From positions 13,524,501 through 13,588,500 of the forward strand of contig OU015568.1 of assembly GCA_907165135.1 (NCBI GenBank): a stretch of 64,000 nt of DNA. The letters run 5' to 3'. Position numbers and translations under genes: made by a program. Below the pieces are notes generated by a model, which was not told the DNA's origin, ran no database searches, and saw only the letters and a program-made list of their open reading frames with translations. Shown piece after piece: positions 12,599 to 23,181 of this stretch; position 1 is the first letter of the stretch, and the number at the start of each line of letters is the position of its first letter. Source of the DNA: Oikopleura dioica (lineage: Eukaryota > Chordata > Appendicularia > Copelata > Oikopleuridae).

Positions 12599-13427
12599 TT
12601 TAAAAATATAATCAAAATTACTTCCGCCCAGATGAAAGAAATAAGTCACTGATGCACATCATCATAAAATCATTGCAAAAATATGGAATGAAATTTTGCA
12701 GGACAAAGTGAGATTATTGCTTTGTGATTCGGATCATAGCCGGTAATTTCCGCTCTTTAGAGACGATCTCACAGTTCTAAAAGGTCATAAACAGCGCTGA
12801 TAAACATCATTCTAAGCTGCTCCCGCGAAAGAAAGTGATTTTCAGGACTTCTTGAATACCCTAACAGGGATTTTGAATCGCGATCCCAAGTTTTTAGTGA
12901 AAAAAAACGATCTCGAAAACAAACCCTTTATTTTTGATTCCTGGTTATAATATTATAAGAATTATTACTAAATTAATAATTATAAGATAAACTCAGAATG
13001 ACGAATAAAACATTCGAATTCAATAGATTCGTATTATTTTATTGATCTGATAATTTCTATTAATTATTATTTAGTAACTATTCAAATATATTATATTGAG
13101 ACTTTTTCGTCGTTTTAGATAGACCAAAATATATAATTTTTATTGTCAAATTCCAACCAGTACGATGAGTAATATTTGTGTAAGTATATTTTGTGTAAGT
13201 GAGCGCGCTTATCAGTATCTAAAGGGTCCTCCGGGCTGATGGGAAGGTATTTGTTGAGGTACGTTTGTTACTACGGCGGTGGTGCCCAATGGCGCTGGCG
13301 AGTTCTACTACATGCTCCAATAGTAAAAATGCGCGATGCTCGCTCCGGTGCCCCGCGGCCCAGCGCCACCAGAAGAATAGGAAAGAAAAAGACAAATAGC
13401 TCGGATCCTCAGTATATTCGGCAAAGA
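12599..13427. other. Intergenic region upstream of the cytochrome c and kelch-like genes
   Basis: About 830 bases between divergent genes. The stretch 12940-13160 is very AT-rich with short direct repeats of TAATTAT type. The part 13230-13427 is GC-richer and is probably 5' leader of the kelch-like gene; an in-frame ATG at 13239 would add 63 residues without family support. I see no other gene. Confidence 0.4.
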
Positions 13428-15562
13428 ATGTCGGGCAAACTCGAGTCTCAGAACTCGTACTCGAGCTTTAAAACAGAATCAGAAGTTAGCCACTCTGTAA
13501 CGGCCAGTTCTGCTTACCCAGAGACAACTTTCACAAGGTATCGATAAAGAGAATCAACCAAGAAATCGACAATTCAAATCAGAAGAGAATATTTGGTAAA
13601 AATCTTTTTCTCATACTTTATTTAGCAACACTTACCACCAAGGCCTCCTGCGAGGATTTGACGAGCTCCGAAACGACGCTCATCTTTGTGATGTTACCCT
13701 TATCGCTGGAAACTCGAAATTCCCAGTACACCGAACTCTGCTAGCCGCATGCTCTCCTTATTTCCGAAGTATGTTCACTAAAGACGCTCAATCCAGCACC
13801 ATTTGTCGATCGGAAGGATCAAAGTACACCTGGTTCTCCGAGAGCATTGAGCTCCGAGGCATCAGCTCGGAAGGTCTTCGTCATATCGTCGAGTTTATAT
13901 ACACTGGACGCATCCCGATCTCAATGAGCACAGTGCAGAATATCCTCGCTGTTTCGCGGCACATGCAGATTCAGGCTGTATTGGATTTCTGCATGGAATT
14001 CTTAATCTCTGCGATTGATGTCAACACTTGCGTCGACATCATCCACATCGCCGAAGTCTTCGGAATGCCTCAACTTGAGGACAAAGCGACATCGTTTATG
14101 CTCGACCGATTCCCCGATTTCATGAAATCATCTCAGCTCCAAAAACTTACTTTCGACAATATGGCCGCTCTCCTTGAATCTAACGATTTGAAAGCAATGT
14201 CAGAAATGGATGTTTTCGCAGCAACGCTGAAATGGATAATGTACGACCCAGCGCGACAGCAGTACATTAGAAAACTCATGGAGCGCATTCGCTTTCCACT
14301 TATGCCACCACGAGATTTGATGGTTCACGTCAACGTCGTTGACTTCATGCGAACAAAATGCAATGATTTGCTTCTTGAAGCTTCCTCCTATCACATGCTG
14401 CCCCACTCTCAGGTAATTCCATGTTTTAAAGCCCATGCTTATTCTCCATGAAGCCAATTGTTCCATCTTCGCGTACCAGAGTACGATCGAATGATTCTAG
14501 GCTAGTTGTTGTTGGTGGTGCGGATAACACTGATGAGGTTTCAAATCAGCTCAAAGGTACCGCGTTAGCTCATTCGATGTATTAATCTTCTTCAGTTTTC
14601 AACAAGGAACTTACGGCCTACACTCTTCTCCCGTCAATGGAAACCGGTGTTCATTCTCATGCAGTCGCAGTCCTCAACAACTTCCTCTATATTCTCGGCG
14701 GTCAAAATCACTTCGAAGAGCGCGGTAAAACTGCTGTCGCTACTGTTGCCCGCTACGATCCCCGCTTCAATACTTGGATGAAGATCGCTTCAATGAACGA
14801 AAGAAGAGCTGGTTTTCATGTCTCAGCCGTGTCCGCGTATAATCGACTTTATGCAGTTGGCGGTGTCAATTCAGTTGGCCGTCTTTCATCAGTAGAATGT
14901 TATTGCGTCGAAGAAGATAGATGGAAGTATGTTGCTTCGACGCAACATGCTATTTGTGATCATGCTGGAGCTGTTCATAGAGATAAGGTTTGTTGACTCA
15001 GAATAAACATAATTTAACATGATCAAGATGTACATCTCTGGAGGTTTCACAGATGGTCACTTCTCGGACGCTATGCTCTGCTACAACCCAAAGCACGATA
15101 TTTGGGAGCGCAGAACTCCTATGCAGCATCCTCGAGGATGGCATCAAATGGTCACTATCAAAGGTATTATTCCTGGAGTTTTATAAAGCTAAGCCTTTTT
15201 AGATCGCGTCTTCGTTATTGGTGGAAACTCTGGCATCAACAAGCGTATTGATGTGATCGAAACTGAAGTTTACTCGCCCGACTTCGATCAGTGGACAATT
15301 GTTGCTCCTCTGACAATGGGCCAGTCTGAAGCAGGAGCTTGCTTGGTGAACGACAGAATTTTCATCGTCGGTGGTTATTGCTGGTCTGCCAGACGATGTA
15401 TCAAAGTCATCCAGGTTAGAACCTTTCATCATACAAATTCGTCAAATTTTGTAGACATACGACTCGGAGAACGACACATGGGAGCGCGTAGGAAACCTTC
15501 CTCGTGGCCTTGCTGGTCTTCGACTTTGCACTCTTACACTTCCTCATCATCTCATCCGATAA
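13428..15562 (+). CDS. Kelch-like BTB-BACK-Kelch protein (KLHL9/13/26-like)
   Basis: Model: join(13428..13537,13626..14412,14454..14556,14596..14987,15028..15163,15203..15414,15455..15562), 615 residues. Introns are 88, 41, 39, 40, 39 and 40 nt and all close in phase. The BTB domain (LCDVTLIAGNSKFPVHRTLL then AACSPYF) is near residues 50-160. The BACK domain follows to about 300, and six Kelch repeats with GG pairs (VVGG, ILGG, AVGG, SGG, VIGG, IVGG) fill the rest. Such proteins are substrate adaptors of CUL3 ubiquitin ligases: BTB binds CUL3 and the Kelch propeller binds the target. The repeat sequence GQSEAG and the tail resemble vertebrate KLHL9, KLHL13 and KLHL26; I cannot choose among them. 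The start was chosen at the first Met before the conserved BTB lead-in. The 3' end converges on the SLC15 gene. Confidence 0.93.
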
Positions 15563-15674
15563 GCAACATAATATTACACAATCATTTACTTCGCACTTTT
15601 TCTTCTCAAAAATCACCAATCACTATTTGTAAAAACTCTCCTCATTTTACAGAAATGAAAACGAACACAAAAAG

Positions 15675-15710
15675 AATAAAGCTTCATTAAAAATGTCAAT
15701 CATTTTTATT
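15675..15710. terminator. Converging polyadenylation signals of the kelch-like and SLC15 genes
   Basis: AATAAA on the plus strand at 15675-15680 and AATAAA on the minus strand at 15705-15710 (plus TTTATT) lie 25 bases apart between two converging stop codons (15562 and 15730). The two transcripts probably overlap or abut at their 3' ends. Confidence 0.6.
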
Positions 15711-15729
15711 GTTAAAACTACAAAATACT

Positions 15730-18231
15730 TTACAAGTCTGTTGTTTCATCATTCAAGTCAAAAGCACTTGGTTTTTTCTCCGGATCGTTTTCTTCTAGAG
15801 CCGTTTTTTCGAAGTCATCGAATGCATCGTTATCATCGCCTTTGTAGACATTCTCAGAGAATTGACCTTCGGGGACATATTCGTAGTAGAATATCGAGAT
15901 CAGGATGAAAATAATGGCTGCAGCAAATACCAAGGCAGCAAAAACGAAGTATTCAGTTGACTTAATCTTTGAGAAAGAAATCGTGTGATTAGAGTACCTG
16001 TAAATCAGTAAAATCAATGGACACAATAAAGATATCAATAATATTGCCAAAGCAAACGGTCAAGAGCCAAAATGACTGAAGCACAGATTTCATTGACGGA
16101 GGAGCTTGAGTGTAAGCAAATTCCAAGCCAGTTACACTGATCAGAACTTCAGCAATGGTGATGACGGCGAATTGAGGGATGAGTGCAAGGAGGCTTACTT
16201 TATTTTCCGTGTTGTCTCTGAAAAATGTCAACTGGCACTCGTCTTTTTCATTGCGGAAAAGAACGATACTCCAGATAGAGCCAGTCGCAAAGAACTCCTT
16301 ATATTTATCAGCTGGCTCAATTATTTTGCATCCTGGAGATGATACTTTGAAGATGTATTCTCCTTGAAGCGTTTCTTGAGTTTTGTAGCTCTGTGTCGTA
16401 TTTTTAGCGCTCAACGCGATTTGTGTCCAATCGTCCTTGTTCGTTTTCAGGAAGGAAAATGTAGCGTCGTATTTTGTTGGATTGATGAAATCGAAAATGA
16501 CTTTTCCATCTTGTGATTTGTCTTTAGAAGCAATCCAGTCAAATTGATCATTGTTTAGTGGAAGACGATGATGATTTATTTGCCCTTTCTCGTTCGTGAC
16601 ATCGTATTTCATCCAGGTCTTATTATCAAACGAATATTCTGTTTCTGTCAAAAACGTATCCGCATCACTGGCAGCTTCAAGAATTATTTCCTCTGTTAAA
16701 CTTCTTCCCATAGCTTCAATTTCCCATGTTGTTTTGCGTCCTTCAGAATCTCTTCCTTTCACAAAAATCGGATCAGATTCGAGTGGATTGTAAAAAACGG
16801 TGGAGTATTGATAAGACTTCGGCACGACAGTAAGTTCTTTTTCGATGGCAATTTGAACAAAGCCAGAGATCAGGAAAGCAACGGAAGAAATGACCATTCC
16901 CAGCGACATTTTCCGAAGATCAGTGACTCGACAACAGCTTCGATCGATGCAAGGGTAAATAAGCTAAACGCTAGAATTGTTACCTACTGTTTAAACTGAA
17001 CCTGAAAAATAGGAATGAGAATTAGGATGAGAATCGGGTTGATCATCTGAGCATGATCAGGAAACATGTAAGCATCTGTATCGTCGCCGAAGATATAGCC
17101 GTTACATTGAGCAGCAGTGAGCGTCCATCTAAAATAATTTGATTGAAAGCTTGAAGAAGAAAACACACCTTGAGCCCTGCATATCAAACAGAGCCCAGAA
17201 AAACGGAAGAGGCAAGAACACAACAGCAATCGGATAGACAAATTTAGCATCTTCGACTTTTCGATCAGACCATCTTGGATTTCCTCGTGCAAAATCAAGC
17301 CAATGCTCTGACGATTTTTTCTCATCCCTTGAAGCTAGAATGATTTATTTTCATCATGAATGTCTAAAGGAAATGACTTACCTTTGCATCTCCCTCTAAT
17401 TGCATTCCAACTTATAGCGCAGAACTCATAAAATACGTTTCCCTGAGGCTCACGGATTTTGTACTGTTTTCGACCGATCATAAAGAGGATGATCGAAACA
17501 ACCATGAGTCCAGCTAGAACAACTACGTAAGAAAAGCAAGTCAATTCCCCAAACCTGGAAGCATGAAAGCTGCAAAATAGCAGTCTTCTCTGTCGAAGCA
17601 GCTAGCTTTTTCACGCAAAAGGGGCGAAACAAATGTCGAAACAAGGGAACCAGCATTGATGGCGAAGTAGAAAAATGAGAAAAACGCTGAAAGAGACTCT
17701 TCCTCCCCTTCTTCAAATTGATCACCGCCAAAAGCACTGACGCATGGCTTGATTCCTCCGGTTCCAATGGCAATCAGTGTTAGCCCGATGATATGCATTG
17801 TCACATGAGCGACGTTGTCCGAAAGGGTTTCCCCGTAACCGCCAAGACTTGAAATGTTCATATTTTTTATGATAGCGAAATTAAAACTTACTCTGGAATC
17901 GCAGAAATTGCATTCAAAATCATCCCAGCTGTGTAAACAACAGAAAGATAAAGAATCGTTTTATACTTTCCAAGCCACGAATCCGCCATAATTCCACCGA
18001 TGAGCGGGAAAAAATAGCAAAGCGCAATGAAGGTATGATAAATAATCGTGGCAATGTCCTTGTCGAATTTCAGAAAGATCGTCAAGTACAAGATGAGCAC
18101 AGTGTGCATCCCGTAGAAAGAGAAGCGCTCGCAGAACTCATTTCCAATGATGTAGTAAAGATTCGATGGAAACGAGATCTTTGACTTTTTCTTTTCGACC
18201 GAACTAGCATCATCGATGCTTAGCTGGTCGT
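15730..18231 (-). CDS. SLC15A: Proton-coupled oligopeptide transporter, SLC15 (PEPT) family, first exon not located
   Basis: Model: complement(join(15730..15966,15998..16963,17002..17128,17169..17334,17382..17522,17555..17847,17892..18231)), about 756 residues from the first exon found. Diagnostic sequences: NEFCERFSFYGMHT (TM1), ADSWLGKYKTI, GTGGIKPCVSAFGGDQF (the POT signature), FFYFAINAGS, FFWALFDMQGSRWTL, and late helices ending in SVTGLEFAYTQAPPSMKSVL. A large extracellular loop between TM9 and TM10 is present, as in PEPT1/PEPT2. It imports di- and tripeptides with protons across the plasma membrane. Two introns are only 31 nt (15967-15997) and 32 nt (17523-17554). The exon at 18231 starts in phase 1, so a short upstream exon with the ATG is missing; a candidate at 18535 fits the phase but is unproven. 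Confidence 0.92.
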
Positions 18232-18822
18232 CTGAATTTGAAGGTTAGTTGACGAGTACCTACTCGCCGTACAGAAATTTTCTTAAGTATTGTTATGCAG
18301 CAACAACCGAGTAGGAAGATTATTAATTTCAGATTAATCTACTGAAGATATGGTTTTTGAAAAAAGGAAGGGCTCTTAGCCCGAATTTCAAATAAAGTGT
18401 TAGCAGATCTATAAGATCACTCGACTATTTTATTCTATAAAGTTAGAATTTAAGATAAAAGTCCAACCTTTTTTTCAATCTTATCGACTTATGGTTATCA
18501 TGTTTCAAACCCAGAAACTTAAAATGCAGGTGCATTTTTACGGTCGTATTAAACTCTCTGACTGTACCTTTTTTCGACATAATTTAGACTCTGCGGTTAG
18601 GGGGTGAGTCGCGTGCCAGAGTACCCAGTTCGAAGGTAGAACAAATATTTATCACTGCTTTATGTGTATTTACTGATAGAGAAATTATTTGGCAAAGCTA
18701 AGCTGGCTTCGTATCTTTTTCACTGATTTATTAAAGTTCGGGATTTGAAGTCAATTGAATTCTGGTTCTTTATGGGGTCCTTCTTGATGCAGGCTCATTT
18801 TTCTTGACATCTTTGAAGGTTG
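18232..18822. other. Region between the SLC15 and SLC43-like genes
   Basis: About 590 bases between two minus-strand transporter genes. It probably holds the missing first exon of the SLC15 gene and the 3' UTR of the SLC43-like gene. A segment at 18590-18650 looked tRNA-like at first but does not fold as a tRNA by eye. Nothing else is supported. Confidence 0.35.
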
Positions 18823-20270
18823 TTACATTCTGTTTTCTTCTGTTCCAAGAAGCATATTTTGTCGAGTTTGGTCCAAAGCCTTGTGGAATTTTGAATCGCG
18901 CTTGAATGTCAAAGGCCACTGGAGAAAGAAGGGCTTTAAATTGTTAATTAGATTCGATTAATTCAGAACTAACCAGTGAAGATACAATTAATCCAGCAAC
19001 AATAGTAAAGTTGAACCCGTCAAGTTCTCCAAGAGATCTTCTGCGATCGATGATCGGTTTTTCAGCAAAATTGATGAGTCCTCCTATAATTTCAATAATT
19101 GCATACGCGACTCCCATCGTAGAATAAGGGAAGCAAATCTCGATGCTGAAGACTTCGTAAAAATACCCGATTCTCATTGCGATTGAAAACGAAATAAAAA
19201 CAAGCCACAAACTAGCGACTGACGCTTGGATAACTCCAACGATCATCAATCCAAGAGAAACAAAGAATAATAAAAATGGCCATATCAGCTGGACTAGTCT
19301 CGAGTCATATTTTTCTTGGTTATACTTGTCCCTCAGAAACTGCATCGTAAAACCAAGGAAAGGAGATGCTGCTGTCGCGATAACTGTCTTGGTGATGTTG
19401 AAGTGGCTCAGATAATCTTCATATGTGCTGCCGGAAGACTCAATTTCTTCCTTTCTATCGTAAATGAAATCGTTAATGAGTGAGAGAGTCAGGTGTGAAA
19501 CAAAGTTACAAACTGAGAAAACAATCACAGAACACTGGCGAAGCAAGACATCTCAGAGTCGTTTTGAAATTAGTAAATGGCGAGTTTTTCAATTTTTCGA
19601 CGAGTTGTTTCTTTGCTCGTATGACTGAAATCAGCGTAGTTCCATTTCGATCCTCATTCGTAACAGTATACCATGGCATAAATGCGGCGCCGGTAAAAAT
19701 AGAAAGAAATATTTGACCAGCCCAAATGAGAGAAATTTCTCTTGAAGTTAAACTTGTTCTGTCGCTTATGACTTCCCAGAGTTGACCCATGAACTGGCCC
19801 AGGTGACCTGCGGAGGTCGTCATTGTTATGAGAAAGAAAGACCAATTGAATAAGCGCGCATTAGGAAATATTCCTATTTGCAAAGATATTCCGGCGCCAT
19901 ACTGAAGAACCCAAGCATACAGAAGGTTATCGGACTTTCCGGGAACTGCTTGCCACATGAGCAAATATGAAAGCACCAAAACTAGTTTTGTGATAATAAC
20001 AGAAAACCCAGGACCAATTAAATCTCTAATAAAGCCTTTGAGGATGAAAATAATGATACCACAAAAAGAGGCAGCATAAACCATGATTTCTGAGATCTTC
20101 GCATTTTGCGATGGACAATTTTCTATCTCGTCTGATTGGCAATTTTGCCTAAAGTAGCCTTCTTTTTTGTACATTGCTGTATGTGCGCTCCAGCCAAAAA
20201 TCAGCATTACATGGAGAACTGCATCAAATAAACCGAGGCTGAATGCAATAGTTTTTTGTAAAAAATTCAT
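18823..20270 (-). CDS. SLC43-like major facilitator transporter
   Basis: Model: complement(join(18823..18933,18974..19512,19550..20270)), 456 residues, with introns of 40 and 37 nt closing in phase. The N-terminus (FGWSAHTAMYKKEGYF) and the pattern of about twelve hydrophobic helices resemble the SLC43 family, especially the SLC43A3 branch (FGW...KNEDYF). The central cytosolic loop and the helix pair at LINDFIYDRK...TVIATAASPFLGFTMQFLRDKY also fit. SLC43A1/A2 carry large neutral amino acids and SLC43A3 carries purine bases; the substrate here cannot be read from sequence. The last exon (PFFLQWPLTFKRDSKFHKAL) replaces an in-frame stop that would occur if the 40-nt intron were retained. The gene lies on the same strand as, and upstream of, the SLC15 transporter. 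Confidence 0.82.
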
Positions 20271-20544
20271 AATTCTCTATTTTTCAATCTGACTTTCTCT
20301 GAGGCGGTCGATAAATTAACGATTAGGAATGATATTTTACGACATTTAAATTGGACTTTTATGGGACAAATGTGAATGGTTAAATAATTCTAGTTTGTTA
20401 GTATTTCAGTGACAACAAGAATCCATTGGTGAACCAAAAAACAATGTGCGGTGGAAATATCCGGGTAGCTAGAATAGTGCTCATGTAATAAGAGGCTTTC
20501 TGAATGCCCCTTTCGCTAATAAACCGGCAATATTTCGGATTTAA
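20271..20544. promoter_or_regulatory. Divergent intergenic region between the SLC43-like and glycosyltransferase genes
   Basis: 274 bases between two divergent start codons (20270 minus, 20545 plus). It is AT-rich and no coding potential was found. It should hold both 5' ends, but no individual element could be identified. Confidence 0.35.
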
Positions 20545-22098
20545 ATGGAATATTCAAACAAATATTTTATAATTTTTCTGTTTCTCCTTCTCATCCCTTA
20601 CTATTCAGTTCTTCATTATGAGCCGGAAAAAGCCCCCAAATACGCGAAATCGTTTCTCGAGAAAAACATAGAGAAGAACGTTGAAATGACGAAGGCAGAT
20701 AAAAGAGAAGAAAATATAAAATTTTACGTTAACACTGGTTCATACTGGAATAAGACATCGGTGGAGATCGAAACGGAAATTCTTTACAAACCAAAGTATA
20801 TTGACGAAGCAACCGATCTAATCTTCGGTGTCAAGTCTGAATGGAAGAAGAGGGAGCGACGAGATGCTGTTAGAAACACGTAATTAAAACATCCAAGACT
20901 CTACTTTCTATTCTTAGTTATGGAAACCCAGTTCATTACAAAAAATATGGATTCACGGCTAAATTTGTCTTCCTCTTCGGGCTGCCACCAAATGGCTCTT
21001 ATCTATCAGAGCTTGAAGAACACGATGATATTATCGTCGGAGATTTCCACGACAGCTTCCAAAATCTTACTTACAAGGATTCAATGTTCTTTACTTGGAC
21101 TTACGAGGCAGTGCCGAATCTTCTCTTCTGCTACAAGGGGGATGATGATATTCTTCTCAATCCATTTAAATTCTCAGAGGTCCTACTCAGCCACAAGCAT
21201 GTTGTCGATCCTGTTCTCTGGGGGAATAGAGGCCAAGGCCCACGACTTGGGAAACGGGGTTCATATGTTTCTTCAAATTTCAAATCAAAATTTCATTTAC
21301 ACCTTTTCAATCATGATTTATAAGCAAGTCATCAAACCCATAAAAAGGGAAGATTATATCGGAAGTGGCTGGGACAAATACGTCGACCTCGTATTCAATG
21401 AAGACTACTATCCGCCATACGTTTCTGGAGCAAGCTTATTTATGAACAAAGCAGCAGTGGATGTTATAAAAGAGAACATTCGAAAAATGCCAATGATTCC
21501 GATTGACGATGCTTTTCTTGGAATCTGCTTGCGTGAGGGTGGATACAGCGGAAATCACGTCGTTAATGTCCCTCATATGATAAAAGTAAAATTAAATAAT
21601 AGAAAGGTTTGATATTTTTAAGTTTCTCGGCGCCGAAAAGATGGATATCTGTGTAATAGAAAATTCAAAAGCGATCCATAAATTCAAACCGGATCAACTC
21701 GAATGCATCTGGCCTCTGTTCATGAAACATAGAAACAAGTGTGGGACTGAAGAAGAGAAGAAAATTCAAAATGTTGGTCATGTTTGCGATCCAGTTATGG
21801 TAAAAGATATAATCCTACAGAAAAATCATTAATTCAGTTCTGGTATGAGTCTGCGAACATAAAGGAGCCCCTCGGCGAGGATGACAAAAACTACGGAAGA
21901 TGTGGCGGAAGTTTCAATTTTTCTTCTTGCTATAAAAACAAAGAAGATTGGAATAATAGAAACTCAGGTCCTTGTTGTTCTCCAAATGGATTCTGTGGAC
22001 TTACCCATCAACACTGTGCTTGCGACACTTGTTTTGATGCTAGAACAGAGGAGATGAAAGAAATGGAGTTCTGCTGCAAACATATTGAGATTTCATGA
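20545..22098 (+). CDS. Family-31 glycosyltransferase (beta-1,3-Gal/GlcNAc transferase type) with hevein-like C-terminal domain
   Basis: Model: join(20545..20879,20918..21266,21325..21585,21623..21799,21838..22098), with introns of 38, 58, 37 and 38 nt, all in phase. The N-terminus is a type II signal anchor (FIIFLFLLLIPYYSVLH), as for a Golgi enzyme. GT31 motifs: RRDAVRNT (RRxxxRxTW-like), DSFQNLTYKD, the metal-binding KGDDDILLN, YPPYVSGASLFM, and IDDAFLGICL (the ED-like motif). After the catalytic part a cysteine-rich segment (YGRCGG...CCSPNGFCG...HCACDTC) resembles hevein-type chitin-binding domains, as sometimes fused to invertebrate glycosyltransferases. The stop at 22096-22098 may be skipped by a GA-AG intron 22043-22152 that would join in phase to the exons at 22153-22492. 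Donor sugar and acceptor are unknown. Confidence 0.85.
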
Positions 22099-22152
22099 AA
22101 GGAATGAAAAATCAAGCTTGATTTAGGCTTTGTCTATTAATTCCGTAAACAG

Positions 22153-22492
22153 TCGGTAACGTAGGCAAAGATTTCAATAACACACTTCATGGGCGATATA
22201 TAATCGAAGAGGATGAAGATGGAACGTCATATTATCGACAATACACTCGCATCGAGAAATCGACAGTTATGTCCGAACCTTTCATTGATCCATTTTACAT
22301 AAGAAGGGAAGAAAGCGGATGGGTAGTGCAAACAAAAGAAGGAATTCTGGCAAATGCATGGGTAAGACTCTTCCTTGATCTCATTTTTGTTGATTTCATA
22401 TTCAGAATTACCAAGAGCAGTCAGAAAAGTGCATAAGACTAGGGAAACTTGGAGGCCAAGAAAACGCACGAGTATGGTGTGTCGAGTATTAG
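22153..22492 (+). CDS. Coding-like 3' exons, probably the end of the glycosyltransferase gene
   Basis: Two exons, 22153..22361 and 22406..22492, are joined by a 44-nt GT-AG intron and read through to a TAG. They contain HGRYIIEEDEDG, SGWVVQTKEGILANAW and, after the intron, RVWCVEY. The first exon is open only after the acceptor at 22151-22152 and needs one base from an upstream exon. A donor after 22042 (GAT GCT A, then GA) gives this phase and yields CDTCFDAIGNVGKDF. The alternative is a separate downstream gene. The conserved W and C spacing suggests a real domain, but I do not recognise it. Confidence 0.5.
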
Positions 22493-23181
22493 AGTACTGT
22501 ATATTTTAATCTTTTCTGTACGGAAGATTTTTTGCTGAAATTTTATAAAATATAAAAAGACGTCACAAAGCAAAATTCATTTAATTGCTTTCAAGGCATA
22601 TTGTTGACCCTCATAAAGGAGCCGGTGAAAAGGAAATTTCTTCTGAAATATTTTATGGCGTTCACGATTCCTCCATTGAAAGTGCTTAACCAGCTACAAA
22701 AGAAGTTTAAGAGCAGTATAAATGTTCTATTATGCGGGTAGATAGCAAATTCAGTCGTTCTATCAATGTGGTTTTCTCAGAGCCCGCAATCAGACAGGCC
22801 AACTAGTATAATTTAAGGATCCCCAAGTACAAAATTTGATTGACAGAATATTTCGCAATAAAACTGGCCCTATGATAAGTAATATTTGTTTACTTCAAGT
22901 TATTGGCGTCAGATTAAAGACAAGACTCCCCGACTGTGTGCATGAGAATGCGACGCAGAAGCAAAACAAAAGTGGCCATATATTATGATCCTGACATAAC
23001 CGTTTTCCAGAAGTCGACATATTTGCATGAAAAAGTCCCAACTCTATTTTCTTCAAAACGCGGCAGGAGTGCGCCACTGCCACCTTGGCAAACGTTGTAA
23101 ATGACAAGAACCAACAAGCGCCGATAAAAATGCATCTGACTGCCAGAAACTTCTTCATAAGTCCAAGACTCTCTTTTTTCG
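22493..23181. other. Intergenic region before the aminopeptidase gene
   Basis: About 690 bases. I see AT-rich sequence, no convincing coding frame on either strand (the minus-strand frames at 22895-23291 are antisense shadows of the aminopeptidase first exon and leader), and no RNA gene. Confidence 0.35.

Noticed and set aside
12599-12649. Upstream ATG at 12649 for cytochrome c
   Set aside because: It would add 17 residues not found in the family; the Met at 12598 matches the normal N-terminus.
18590-18650. tRNA-like stretch with a GTTCGAAG B-box-like element
   Set aside because: No matching A box and no cloverleaf could be drawn on either strand.
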